NCBI GenBank assembly: GCA_965224745.1
Contig: CBDCZY010000010.1
Location: 620,001-684,000 of the forward strand
DNA from: CBDCZY01 sp965224745
GTDB lineage: Bacteria; Pseudomonadota; Gammaproteobacteria; Methylococcales; Methylomonadaceae
DNA length: 64,000 nucleotides
Reading direction: 5' to 3'
Shown: in pieces, positions 26,616-36,121 of the stretch
Layout: every line of letters begins with the position of its first letter
Position numbering within the stretch: position 1 is the stretch's first letter
The notes under the pieces: generated by a model
Told to the model about the DNA's origin: nothing
Databases searched by the model: none
Seen by the model: only the letters and a program-made list of their open reading frames with translations
Made by a program: the position numbers and the translations under genes

Positions 26616-28100
26616 TTATGATGAACGTTTAACCGATTGAGCCAGCAAAGGCTTTATATCGGCAGCATAGGCTACTGCCAGATAACTGAATAAACATAAG
26701 CTGCTGATTAGCCAAGTATTGAGTGAATAAGAGGTAGTGAGCCAGTACTGCAAACCGTATAAAAATAAACCTAATAATAAATAAGCAGTCATTCGGCCAA
26801 TAGGGTAATAGACAGGATAATAGCGTCGACCCAACCACCAGGAAACTAAGACCATAAACAAATAGCAGAGTAACGTTGCCCAAGCCGATCCTTGATATTC
26901 CCATCGTGGAATCCACCAAAGGTTTAAGATTAACGTTACCAATGCGCCAGCCAGGGCAACCCACGCGCCTAGTATTGTACGATCAGTTAATTTATACCAA
27001 ATCGACAGATTAACGTAGATACCCAATAACAGATTCGCCAATAGCAAAACGGGTACAACCGATAGTCCGGCTCTGAATTCCTTGCCGATAAAATATTTAA
27101 ACAAGTCGATATATAGCATGACAGCGAGGAAAATGAAGACACCGAACATGACGAAATATTTCATGATCACCGCATAAGATTGTTTTGCGTCCTGCTGGTT
27201 CGCGATGCTGAAAAAAAACGGTTCTCCGGCATAACGAAACGCTTGTACAAATAAGGTCATAAGGATAGACAGTTTGTAGCAAGCGCCATAAATACCGAGC
27301 ATGCTGAGATTAGTGGATAGATCGTAGGGCAATAAAAATTTTAGCAATACTCTATCCAGCATTTCGTTAACCATACCGGCAAAACCGATGACTACCATCG
27401 GCAGAGAGTACCTCATGATGGGTTTGATAAGTCGGTGATTAAGGTCAAGCTGAACACCCCGAAATTGAGGTGCGAGCAACAGCATTTTTACCAGGCTGGC
27501 GATCAAATTGGCTAAAAAAATATAACCAACACCAATTTTGGGGTCATACAGCTGGGCAATGCCAGACTCGGGCCATATCGTTTGAATTTTTGGACAGATT
27601 ACTAAAAAAAACAAGTTTAAGAAAATCGTTAAAGCTATTTCGGTCAGCTTGATGCCAGCGAAACGCCATGCCTGGTTTTCCGCGCGGAGATGGGCAAAAG
27701 GCAGTGAGCTGATGGCATCTAACATTAATATTACTGCAAACCAAATGATGTACTCAGGATGGTTTTGATAACTGAGCCAAATAGATAACTTATCCTGCAG
27801 GATTACAATCAACAAGAAAAATGCTAGGTTAACGAGGATCAATAACCCCAAACTGTTAGCATAAACTTCATCGCTTGCATATTCGGGTCGTTGCCGGAAA
27901 CGAAAAAAGCCAGTTTCCAGCCCTAACACTAAAACAACGGCAAAAAAACCTGCATAGGCATAAAATTCAGATACCACTCCATAGCTTTGAGTCGAAAAAG
28001 TATAGGTGTAGAGCGGAACCAACAAATAATTTAAAAACCGACCAACAATACTGCTTAATCCATAGATGGCAGTTTGAGATATCAGTTGCCGAAGTAGCAT
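26616..28100 (-). CDS. oligosaccharide flippase, MOP superfamily (Wzx-like)
   Basis: About 494 residues with roughly 12-14 hydrophobic segments spread evenly along the chain. It starts with LRQLISQTAIYGLSSIVGRF, the pattern of polysaccharide biosynthesis/O-unit flippases. These proteins move lipid-linked glycans across the inner membrane. No glycosyltransferases are nearby, so the substrate is unknown. An exopolysaccharide exported through the neighbouring FecR-TPR-barrel proteins is a conceivable but untested link. ATG at 28100; a TTG lies one codon earlier. Confidence 0.85.
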   Translation of the reverse strand: MLLRQLISQTAIYGLSSIVGRFLNYLLVPLYTYTFSTQSYGVVSEFYAYAGFFAVVLVLGLETGFFRFRQRPEYASDEVYANSLGLLILVNLAFFLLIVILQDKLSIWLSYQNHPEYIIWFAVILMLDAISSLPFAHLRAENQAWRFAGIKLTEIALTIFLNLFFLVICPKIQTIWPESGIAQLYDPKIGVGYIFLANLIASLVKMLLLAPQFRGVQLDLNHRLIKPIMRYSLPMVVIGFAGMVNEMLDRVLLKFLLPYDLSTNLSMLGIYGACYKLSILMTLFVQAFRYAGEPFFFSIANQQDAKQSYAVIMKYFVMFGVFIFLAVMLYIDLFKYFIGKEFRAGLSVVPVLLLANLLLGIYVNLSIWYKLTDRTILGAWVALAGALVTLILNLWWIPRWEYQGSAWATLLCYLFMVLVSWWLGRRYYPVYYPIGRMTAYLLLGLFLYGLQYWLTTSYSLNTWLISSLCLFSYLAVAYAADIKPLLAQSVKRSS

Positions 28101-28275
28101 CAATGATTCGCGATAAGTTCAAATGAAAGCACTCATGCTACTAAATTTTATGCTGCAAGTTTGAAAATATGCTTTCTTTGGAGAAATTACTGTGACTACT
28201 TAGAAAAAGGTTCAAATGGTGCAAAGGTGACTCAAAAAACTATAGAATAGACAACCCTGAAAAATTTTATGTTTA

Positions 28276-28305
28276 AGGAACCAGAGTTATTTAATGGCGG
28301 TTCCT
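28276..28305. promoter_or_regulatory. inverted repeat in the copC leader
   Basis: AGGAACC (28276-28282) and GGTTCCT (28299-28305) are perfect complements around a 16-base spacer, 21 bases before the copC start and upstream of its GAGGAAG box. It could be an operator or leader hairpin; no known copper regulator consensus is recognised. Confidence 0.35.
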
Positions 28306-28326
28306 AAGAGAAGAGGAAGCTGATTT

Positions 28327-28686
28327 ATGAAACCAAAGTTACACAAACGGTTATTGCTACTGTTGACAGTATTTCTATTAAGCGGAAATGTATTTGCTCA
28401 TGCCATCGTCACTAAAAGTACATTTGATGAAAAATCCATTGCCTCCAATAAATCAGCTACAGTTTCCTTGTTTTTTAATGCGCTTATCAAAGTACCATTG
28501 TCTAGGGTTGATTTAATGAGCAATGCAGACCAACCCAAAAAGTTAGCCATCATGCGTGGCAAGCAGTTGGGTGAAGTGCGTATAGAATTGCCTGCTCTGG
28601 AGCAAGGTGAATACACCTTAAATTATAAAATGCATGCTTTGGATGGACACCTGTCAGAAGGGGCTCTTAAATTTATGATTAAATAA
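28327..28686 (+). CDS. copC: CopC-domain periplasmic copper-binding protein
   Basis: A 119-residue protein whose signal peptide ends at VFA, exposing H25 as the first mature residue, the amino-terminal Cu(II) ligand of CopC proteins. DGH near residue 104 supplies the second conserved histidine site. The ~95-residue mature beta-barrel has the normal CopC length. No methionine-rich Cu(I) loop is seen. CopC shuttles copper in the periplasm; the usual partner CopD is absent here. A GAGGAAG box precedes the ATG. It stands alone between convergent and divergent neighbours. Confidence 0.9.
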   Translation: MKPKLHKRLLLLLTVFLLSGNVFAHAIVTKSTFDEKSIASNKSATVSLFFNALIKVPLSRVDLMSNADQPKKLAIMRGKQLGEVRIELPALEQGEYTLNYKMHALDGHLSEGALKFMIK

Positions 28687-28874
28687 GCTCAGTGAGAGGG
28701 AAGCAACTAAAGGCTAATTTCTTAAATTGCATACCGAACTGGATGTGCTTTACCTATTATGCAATCGTTATCGGTAGTCTGAATAGGGTTTTGTTTTTAC
28801 ATCATGCCGTTTTGACAATAAATACCAGCCAACAAGAACATCATTTCACCTAATTTTTAGCGATTATTCAGTCA

Positions 28875-30236
28875 ATGCCAGATACGTCCACTCATCCTAA
28901 TTCCGACGAAATAAGAAAATTAGCGTTTGAGTCCATAGAGCAGGGAGATCAAGGCGCGCTTAAGCAGATGATTTATGATCTGCATAGCGCCGAGTTAGCC
29001 AAGCTGCTTGAGTCAATGCCGCCTAGAGAGCGTTCAATTCTTTGGGAAAATACTCCCGAAGAACGCAATGCTGAGGTGCTGGTAGAAGTACAGGATGAAG
29101 TGAGAGACTCTTTAATCCAAACGATGGATAAAGAGGACGTGGTAGCAGCTGTCACGGCCATGGATGTCGAGGACTTGGCCGATGTTATCGTTGATCTGTC
29201 AGAAGATCTGCAAGGAGCTGTTCAAAATTCGCTTGACGAAGATGTGCGAGCCAAATTAGAAACCAGCTTATCCTTTGAAGAAAACACCGCCGGACGATTA
29301 ATGGACCCTGATTTGGTTGCTATTCATGCGAATTTGAGTGTCGATGTGGTTCTTGGTTATTTAAAACGATCGCTGACATTGCCGGTTTTTTATGATGGTT
29401 TATTCGTAGTCGATTATGAAAACCGTTACTTGGGAAAATTACCGATAGAAAAGCTCTTGGGAAGCAGCCCGGCTATTCGCGTATCTGAAATCATGGAAGC
29501 CGATGATAATCGTATCCCGGCATCTACTGAGACGCACGAAATTGGTCAAATGTTTGAACGTTATTCACTGGTTTCTGCAGCCGTGGTGCATGAGGATAAG
29601 TTGTTAGGACGTATCACGGTAGAAGAAGTTTACGATATCTTACGCGAAGAAGCTGATCATGCTCTGTTGAGTAGCGCCGGTTTAAATGAAGACGAAGATT
29701 TGTTTGCACCAATTGTCGCCAGTGCCAGCAAGCGAACGGTGTGGTTGGCCATTAATCTGATTACTGCATTTCTTGCAGCATGGGTGATTGGGCGGTTTTC
29801 AGGTACGCTGGAAAAGATGGTGGCGTTGGCGGTCTTAATGCCAGTGGTTGCCAGCATGGGAGGCATTGCAGGCAGCCAGACCTTGACCTTGACCATTCGT
29901 GGTTTGGCATTAAATCAAATTTCGCAATCCAACATGTTTTGGTTAGCACGCAAGGAATTATTGATCGGGGTCATCAATGGCACGCTTTGGGCTGCAATCG
30001 TTGGTTTGGTAGCCTGGCTATGGTTTCACAATCTTGGCATAGCCGTGGTGATTAGTGTTGCGATAACGATTAACCTGATAGTGGCATCGACCGCAGGAAT
30101 TTTAATACCGCTCCTGCTAAATAAGCTCGGCATAGATCCCGCATTGTCGGGTGCCGTCATTTTGACAACGGTCACTGACGTGATCGGTTTTGTAAGTTTT
30201 CTGGGGCTGGCAACGGTATTTTTACTGCAGTCATAA
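28875..30236 (+). CDS. mgtE: MgtE-type magnesium transporter
   Basis: A 453-residue Mg2+ channel. An acidic N-terminal superhelical domain (~1-130, many LLESMPPRERSIL-type helices) is followed by two CBS domains (~135-260) that sense cytoplasmic Mg2+. Five membrane segments (~285-453) follow, with the MPVVASMGGIAGSQTLTL pore segment characteristic of MgtE. All domains are in frame with family-typical length. The 190-base leader upstream shows no recognisable Mg2+ riboswitch. Confidence 0.95.
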   Translation: MPDTSTHPNSDEIRKLAFESIEQGDQGALKQMIYDLHSAELAKLLESMPPRERSILWENTPEERNAEVLVEVQDEVRDSLIQTMDKEDVVAAVTAMDVEDLADVIVDLSEDLQGAVQNSLDEDVRAKLETSLSFEENTAGRLMDPDLVAIHANLSVDVVLGYLKRSLTLPVFYDGLFVVDYENRYLGKLPIEKLLGSSPAIRVSEIMEADDNRIPASTETHEIGQMFERYSLVSAAVVHEDKLLGRITVEEVYDILREEADHALLSSAGLNEDEDLFAPIVASASKRTVWLAINLITAFLAAWVIGRFSGTLEKMVALAVLMPVVASMGGIAGSQTLTLTIRGLALNQISQSNMFWLARKELLIGVINGTLWAAIVGLVAWLWFHNLGIAVVISVAITINLIVASTAGILIPLLLNKLGIDPALSGAVILTTVTDVIGFVSFLGLATVFLLQS

Positions 30237-30267
30237 GTCTTTTCAGAGGAATTTATGGCTTACAAAT

Positions 30268-31134
30268 TTATCTCAGTAGCAGCAGTGGTTTACAACTATT
30301 ATTTAACATCTTTGCCGTGAAACTGCCGAGAACCATATCATGCAGACGGGAATGGCTATATGCACCCATCACAGTCATATCAATATCATGAGTGTCTTGA
30401 TACTCACAGAGGGCGTGGTCTGCTTTACCAGTCAATTTTTGGGTGATTAATTCAATACCACCTCCCCGAAGTATTTTTTTCGAGGCAGCTGCAAGCAGTT
30501 CTTGAGCGGTGCTTTCATTTTTGTTCACGCACACTAAATGACACACTAAACCCTTGTACAGAGGACTGGCAGCAACCATCTCAACTGCTTTTTCCGCTGC
30601 TTTACCGCCATCATAGGCCAACATGACTCGTTGTGGTTTAACAAATGGGCCATTGACCACCAGAATGGGGCGATGCAATGAACGAATGACTGATTCCAAT
30701 TGATTGCCTATCTGGCCAGAATGATTTTCATGGGCCTGACCTCGAACGCCCAACACTAACAAATCAATTTTATTTTCTAAATCAATTAAAGATTCGGTTA
30801 GGCTACCGTGCCTTTGATTCGTAATGATATTTGAGACACCCGCCAGAGCAACACGTTCTTTTGCTGCATCAAGCATAAATTTCCCTTTTTTTAGTAGCAA
30901 CTTACTGCGTTGTTGTTCAAGGGCAGTCAATTCCTCCAACAAATGTTCTTGGCTTCCCAAGCCGATACTGCCGGAAAAATCAGCTGAATCAGCGGTGTCA
31001 GGATGTTCGATAGTGTGTAAAAGTTTTAATGGGATAGAAACTCGCTTTGCCACCCAGGCTGCGTAATCGCAAACTGCCTCGCTAATATTTGACCCGTCAA
31101 TACACGCTAGTATCATTGATTGATTGTTGTCCAT
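30268..31134 (-). CDS. tandem universal stress protein
   Basis: A 288-residue protein made of two UspA folds. The first starts MILACIDGSNISEAVCDYAAW and has LLVLGVRGQ. The second starts PQRVMLAYDGGKAAEKAVEM and ends with MTVMGAYSHSRLHDMVLGSFT, close to the ATP-binding GxxGxxxxxxVxGS pattern. Its ATG overlaps the stop of the SulP gene by one base (TAATG), so the two are translationally coupled. Usp-SulP pairs are common, and the Usp may modulate the transporter. Confidence 0.92.
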   Translation of the reverse strand: MDNNQSMILACIDGSNISEAVCDYAAWVAKRVSIPLKLLHTIEHPDTADSADFSGSIGLGSQEHLLEELTALEQQRSKLLLKKGKFMLDAAKERVALAGVSNIITNQRHGSLTESLIDLENKIDLLVLGVRGQAHENHSGQIGNQLESVIRSLHRPILVVNGPFVKPQRVMLAYDGGKAAEKAVEMVAASPLYKGLVCHLVCVNKNESTAQELLAAASKKILRGGGIELITQKLTGKADHALCEYQDTHDIDMTVMGAYSHSRLHDMVLGSFTAKMLNNSCKPLLLLR

Positions 31135-32627
31135 TAGTGTCCCCCCATTACTTTTTCTATTTCTTCAGGTTTATCATGGATACCAAAACGGTCTATGATA
31201 GTAGAACTGGCTTCATTTAAGCCTATTAATTCAACATCCGCGCCTTCTCGTCTAAATTTAATAACGACTTTATCAAGTGCAGTGACAGACGTTATATCCC
31301 AAAAGTGGGCTCGGTGTACATCAATCACCACCTTTTCTAAGGCTTCTTTAAAATCGAAGGACGCAGTAAATTTTTCAGCTGAATGAAAAAATACTTGGCC
31401 TATTACCACGTAAGTTCGGGTAGTAGTGGTTTGATCCAGTTCGGAGTCAACATACATAAAGTGACTGATTTTATCTGCAAAAAACAATGATGCCAGGAGA
31501 ACGCCGACAAATACGCCATAGGCAAGGTTATGGGTTGATACCACTACGATAACAGTGACTATCATGACAACGTTGGTAGATAACGGATATTGTTTGATAT
31601 TGCGTATGGAATCCCAACTAAAAGTACCGATTGATACCATGATCATGACAGCAACCAAGGCGGCCATTGGAATGAGAGACAACCAGTCGCCTAGAAATAC
31701 CACCATGATCAGCAGAAAAGTACCTGCTATCAAAGTTGATAGGCGACCCCGGCCTCCTGATTTGACATTGATAACGGATTGACCAATCATCGCGCAACCC
31801 GCCATCCCGCCCAGTAGGCCCGCACCGATATTGGCCCAACCTTGACCTTTACACTCACGGTTTTTATCGCTGCCAGTATCCGTTAAATCATCTACGATGG
31901 TAGCCGTCATCAGTGATTCCAATAAACCTACAACAGCAAGTGGCGTTGCATAAGGGAGAATGATTTTCAGTGTTTCAAGGTTTAGCGGCACATCAGGCCA
32001 TAAAAAAACGGGTAGCGTATCCGGTAAATCCCCCATATCTCCTACGGTTCTAATATCTAGATTTAAATAAAGTGCAGCGCAAGTAAGCCCAAGAATACAA
32101 ACCAATGGCGACGGTACTAATTTCCCTACCCAGGGAATATAAGGAAACAGGTAGATGATGGCTAGTCCACTCGCAGTCATGGCATAGACATGCCAGGTAA
32201 CATTGGTTAATTCGGGTAACTGCGCCATAAAAATCAAGATCGCTAACGCATTTACAAATCCGGTGACTACCGAGCGCGATACAAAATTCATCAGACTACC
32301 GAGTTTAAGATAGCCTGCAACAATCTGTAGTACTCCGGTTAGTAAGGTCGCTGCTAACAAATATTGCAAACCATGCTCTTTAACCAGTGTCACCATTAAC
32401 AATGCCATAGCACCAGTCGCAGCCGAAATCATCCCTGGTCTGCCCCCGATAAAAGCGGTAATAACCGCTATACAAAATGAAGCATAGAGACCGACTTTAG
32501 GATCAACACCGGCTATGATCGAGAAAGCAATTGCTTCTGGCACTAACGCCAATGCAACCACTAAACCGGCCAATATATCGCCTCTGATGTTACCAAACCA
32601 GTCCTGCTTTTTTGAAAATAAGAGCAT
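31134..32627 (-). CDS. SulP family inorganic anion transporter with STAS domain
   Basis: A 497-residue inner-membrane permease. About 10-12 hydrophobic segments (GDILAGLVVALALVPEAIAF at the start, GGMAGCAMIGQSVINVKSGG in the middle) are followed by a cytoplasmic STAS domain (~395-490, VVIDVHRAHFWDITSVTALD). The SulP family carries sulfate, bicarbonate or other anions. A CAGGAG box precedes the ATG. It heads a two-gene operon with the Usp protein. It is only distantly related to the SulP-carbonic anhydrase fusion at 1029. Confidence 0.92.
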   Translation of the reverse strand: MLLFSKKQDWFGNIRGDILAGLVVALALVPEAIAFSIIAGVDPKVGLYASFCIAVITAFIGGRPGMISAATGAMALLMVTLVKEHGLQYLLAATLLTGVLQIVAGYLKLGSLMNFVSRSVVTGFVNALAILIFMAQLPELTNVTWHVYAMTASGLAIIYLFPYIPWVGKLVPSPLVCILGLTCAALYLNLDIRTVGDMGDLPDTLPVFLWPDVPLNLETLKIILPYATPLAVVGLLESLMTATIVDDLTDTGSDKNRECKGQGWANIGAGLLGGMAGCAMIGQSVINVKSGGRGRLSTLIAGTFLLIMVVFLGDWLSLIPMAALVAVMIMVSIGTFSWDSIRNIKQYPLSTNVVMIVTVIVVVSTHNLAYGVFVGVLLASLFFADKISHFMYVDSELDQTTTTRTYVVIGQVFFHSAEKFTASFDFKEALEKVVIDVHRAHFWDITSVTALDKVVIKFRREGADVELIGLNEASSTIIDRFGIHDKPEEIEKVMGGH

Positions 32628-32954
32628 AATTCTCCTGTTGGGGCTTAGATAAGTATCAAAAATTAAAAAAAGGCACTCTTTTAAATAATTCTAGAATAGA
32701 AAGGTAACCCTCATTATCGAATGAATAGTGCAATGGATCAGGTTCTCTGCTGAGAGTAGTAAACTTGGGGCAAGCTTTATTCTAAATATGCTTTGTGGGT
32801 CCTTAAGTAGTCCATTTTATCTAAATTATGTAGATTTCTATTATAGGATATTTCAACCAGTCCTTTTATCATTGATTTGAATAAGCGATGATCGATACAT
32901 ATCAAACCAGTCGTAGTAAACTATATCCTTTATTTTAGTCATTGGACTTTGTGC
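32628..32954. other. divergent intergenic region, nothing recognised
   Basis: This 327-base A/T-rich gap lies between the divergent SulP operon and the fsa relic. It must contain their promoters, but no consensus box, riboswitch or repeat could be assigned with confidence. Confidence 0.5.
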
Positions 32955-33622
32955 ATGTTAGAGCTTTATTTGGACACTGCTGATATCGATGCTGTCGAAC
33001 GTTTTCATGCTTGTTTACCGATCAAAGGAGTGACTACCAATCCAACTTTCTGGCCAAGGCAAATATAGGGGTTAAAGAGCTACTGACACACCTGTCTGAA
33101 ATATTGGGTAGCAACGCTCGCTTTCATACTCAAGTAGTTAGCGTGGCAGACATGGTGAGTGAAGCTAAATGTCTTCGAGAACTACCTTATGATATCGTTA
33201 TCAAAGTACCTGCTACGGAAATCGGTTGTGCTGCCATTAAGCAAATGAAGGCAGTGAACATTCCTGTTCTAGCCACTGCTGTTTATACCGCGCAGCAAGG
33301 TTTTTTAGCCGCCCTTTGTGGCGCGGATTACCTCGCACCTTATGTCAACAGAATTTGCAACATGGGTGCTGACGGGGTAGGTGTGGTTGCTGATTTGCAG
33401 CAGTTGATTGTTCAGCACAATTTATCAACCAAACTTTTGCCCGCTAGTTTTAAAAACGCTGAACAAGTAGTCAACGTACTAAAACTGGGTGTTCAAGCAA
33501 TCACATTGCCTACTGAAATCATTGGGCCGATGCTCAGCCATCATGCTGTCGATTCTGACGTAGGCCAATTTACAGATGATTGGACATCTGTGTTCGGGAG
33601 CAAACTGTCTTTTGAAGTTTAG
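32955..33622 (+). pseudogene. fructose-6-phosphate aldolase/transaldolase-like gene, frameshifted
   Basis: The ATG at 32955 opens MLELYLDTADIDAVERFHAC and KGVTTNPT, the N-terminus of the small FSA/TalC transaldolase family, then runs into a stop about ten residues later. The frame one base over continues NFLAKANIGVKELL and covers the rest to 33622, including the Schiff-base lysine in DIVIKVPATE and the AVYTAQQGFLAALCGADYLAPYVNR block. The break is at the TTT run 33047-33049; one extra T restores a full ~222-residue protein. It may be a real one-base deletion or a sequencing error. If intact it would catalyse dihydroxyacetone transfer or aldol reactions with fructose-6-phosphate. Confidence 0.85.
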
Positions 33623-33731
33623 TAGAGCCTCTATTGCTAGATTTTAATAAAAGGCACTTGGATTTTGAACTCTTGTAGCATGTAAAAACCTCTAGAACAA
33701 ACATAAATGATTCAGCATTGAATCCTCGCTC

Positions 33732-35123
33732 CTAAAGACGGGCGTTCTTTTGACTATTTTTGGCATGCCTGGGTTGACTTTCCTTGACTCGTCTGGTTTT
33801 CTTGGCTGGCTCACTTTTCCTCTGGTTTGAGCTTGCGTTCCGTTGCTTATATTTATCACTGGATTTTTGGTTTTTGCTTTTATGGCTTTGAGTCTTGGTT
33901 GGCCTCTGTCCATCTTTGTGTTCGGATCTGGGTTTTTTGGCTTTTTTTGGTTTATTGGGGCGCCGGTCCAAACGTGATTCTGGAACATCGTTGATCGGTT
34001 CAAACCCATCTATTACCTTACGGGTCAACACCTGACCAATCAGTCGTTCGATATCGGATAGTTGTTTAAACTCATCAGCACTCACTAACGAAATAGCCTG
34101 ACCCGTTGCACCTGCTCTACCAGTGCGGCCGATGCGATGGACATAGTCTTCAGGCACATTAGGTAAATCAAAATTAACGACTTGCGGTAATTGATCGATA
34201 TCTAATCCTCGTGCAGCAATATCGGTTGCGACCAAAACCTGAATTGCGTAACCTTTAAAGTCAGCCAGCGCTTTAGTTCGAACGCTCTGACTTTTATTGC
34301 CATGAATCGCCGTTGCTTTAATCTTTGCAGCCTCTAACTGACGGGTTAATTTGTTGGCACCGTGTTTTGTTCTGGTAAACACCAATACCTGTTGCCAATG
34401 TTCATCGTGAATCAATTGTGCCAGCAAAGTGGACTTCTGTTTCTTATCGACAGGACAGATCCATTGCTCAACGGATGCTACAGTGGTATTACGAGGACTG
34501 ACCGAAATCTCAACCGGGTTGTTAAACAAACCTTTGGCGAGCTTGCGGATTTCTTGAGAAAAAGTTGCAGAGAACATCAAAGTTTGGCGTTGTTTGGGTA
34601 AGAGTGCCAATATTTTTCGAATATCGTGGATAAATCCCATGTCCAACATACGATCGGCCTCATCCAGCACGAGCACTTCTAATTGCTTAAACTTCACCGC
34701 ATTTTGTTGGTATAAATCCAACAAACGACCTGGTGTTGCGACTAGCACATCAACGCCTCCACGTAATTTCATCATCTGTGGGTTTATTTTTACCCCGCCA
34801 AATACCACGGTTGAGCTTAAAGGCAATTTTTTTCCATAAGTGGTCACACTATTGCCAACTTGTGCAGCCAATTCACGAGTCGGTGTTAGTACCAAAGCGC
34901 GTACCTGATTACTATGAGAACGTTGCCCTGTTGAAAGCATTTGCAATATGGGGAGCGTGAAGCCGGCTGTTTTACCCGTACCCGTCTGGGCGGCCGCCAT
35001 TAAGTCCTTGCCTCCGAGTACCACCGGTATTGCTTGTTCCTGTATTGGTGTAGGGGTTGAGTAGCCTTCTTCGGCAACTGCTTCAAGAATAGGGGCAGAT
35101 AAGCCCAGGGAGGCAAAACTCAT
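33732..35123 (-). CDS. rhlE: DEAD-box RNA helicase, RhlE type
   Basis: A 463-residue helicase. It starts SFASLGLSAPILEAVAEEGY with the Q motif PTPIQEQAIP, then AAQTGTGKT (motif I), PTRELAAQV, VLVLDEADRM (motif II, DEAD), MFSATF (motif III) and HRIGRTGRAG (motif VI). The last ~80 residues are a lysine/arginine-rich, low-complexity tail expected to bind RNA. RhlE helicases act in ribosome maturation and RNA decay. Upstream, 35124-36121 is a long leader/intergenic gap. Confidence 0.93.
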   Translation of the reverse strand: MSFASLGLSAPILEAVAEEGYSTPTPIQEQAIPVVLGGKDLMAAAQTGTGKTAGFTLPILQMLSTGQRSHSNQVRALVLTPTRELAAQVGNSVTTYGKKLPLSSTVVFGGVKINPQMMKLRGGVDVLVATPGRLLDLYQQNAVKFKQLEVLVLDEADRMLDMGFIHDIRKILALLPKQRQTLMFSATFSQEIRKLAKGLFNNPVEISVSPRNTTVASVEQWICPVDKKQKSTLLAQLIHDEHWQQVLVFTRTKHGANKLTRQLEAAKIKATAIHGNKSQSVRTKALADFKGYAIQVLVATDIAARGLDIDQLPQVVNFDLPNVPEDYVHRIGRTGRAGATGQAISLVSADEFKQLSDIERLIGQVLTRKVIDGFEPINDVPESRLDRRPNKPKKAKKPRSEHKDGQRPTKTQSHKSKNQKSSDKYKQRNASSNQRKSEPAKKTRRVKESQPRHAKNSQKNARL

Positions 35124-35636
35124 ACGATGTGATCTCTTGGATTAGGAGCCTGATTCCATTTTTGGCAGGCGGGGCGTGTAGCTTACAGGATTACCTTATC
35201 CGATGCTAATATTCATTAGCTGGCTACAGGCAGGGCGACAGGTACGAGGTCATGAAAGGGACAGACCACGATAAAATAAGCTATTATACTGTCTGTTATC
35301 ATCACTCGTCATTGACTAATGTCGCGTCGAGCTCGTTTAGTTGTTCCGAATATCCCCTTGCACATATTATCCAGCGAGGCAATAACAGGAGGACAATTAT
35401 TTTCTTCAATGCCAACGATATATAGAGCTTAATCCAGTGCGTGCGAAAATGGTGCGCACCCCACCGATTATTGGTGGTCGAGCTATCGAAGCAACGCAGA
35501 AGGAGAGAGAACCACGCTCCTTAAACCTCATTTTATGTACAAGAGATTGGGGTTAACAGAAACAATACTACAAGCAAGTTAGCTTTTTCAGCGACGAGGC
35601 CTGCTCTTTTTCTCCGCGATAGCAGCTTCGTCCAAC

Positions 35637-35832
35637 TACACTTATCAGCATAGTGGAACGCTTTGGAAAGGTCGATTTAAATCCAGTTTGATACAGAGCG
35701 AGCAATATCTGCAATAAAGGGCTTGCGTTAGGAAATGAACGATTTACAGCAGAGATAGAAGCATTAACAGGCAGACGCATTACATCTAGAAAGGCTGGAC
35801 GACCGAAAAAGGATATCAATAGAGGGTATTAA
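35637..35832 (+). pseudogene. RAYT (REP-associated tyrosine transposase) relic
   Basis: One frame reads YQHSGTLWKGRFKSSLIQSE and stops; a shifted frame resumes at LALGNERFTAEIEALTGRRI and ends KAGRPKKDINRGY with TAA at 35830-35832. These are the distal and C-terminal blocks of IS200-like REP-associated transposases. The catalytic HUH and tyrosine regions are missing. A GCCGGCAA...TTGCCGAC palindrome lies 40 bases downstream (35871-35889), as expected of REP remnants. The rest of 35124-36060 shows no gene. Confidence 0.75.
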
Positions 35833-36071
35833 TAGTACTCTGACCCTAAATAGTATTCTAAATAGTAGAAGCCGGCAATATTTGCCGACCGTCAAAATAT
35901 TATCGTCGTTCTATTGGATAGATTTAACCGTTTGTTAGAAAAGCGCCCCGTGCCTGTTTATCTGAATAATTTCAAATCTCCCCTCAAGTTCAAAAAAAAT
36001 AAGTACTTAGCTATCCCCTGATATTCATTAATCAGAACTGGTTCACACCTTTGAGATAAGTGTTTAAGCGT

Positions 36072-36088
36072 TGGCATAGGAACTGCTT
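36072..36088 (+). promoter_or_regulatory. sigma-54 promoter of the flagellar operon
   Basis: TTGGCATAGGAACTGCTT has GG (36073-36074) and GC (36085-36086) separated by exactly ten bases, the -24/-12 pattern of RpoN promoters (TGGCAC-N5-TTGC) with two mismatches. The predicted start of transcription is near 36098, 24 bases before flgB. It fits activation by the FleQ-like protein encoded at 5177-6607. Confidence 0.75.
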
Positions 36089-36121
36089 TATTCACTGTAA
36101 TTAGATTTTTGAGGCGATTTT

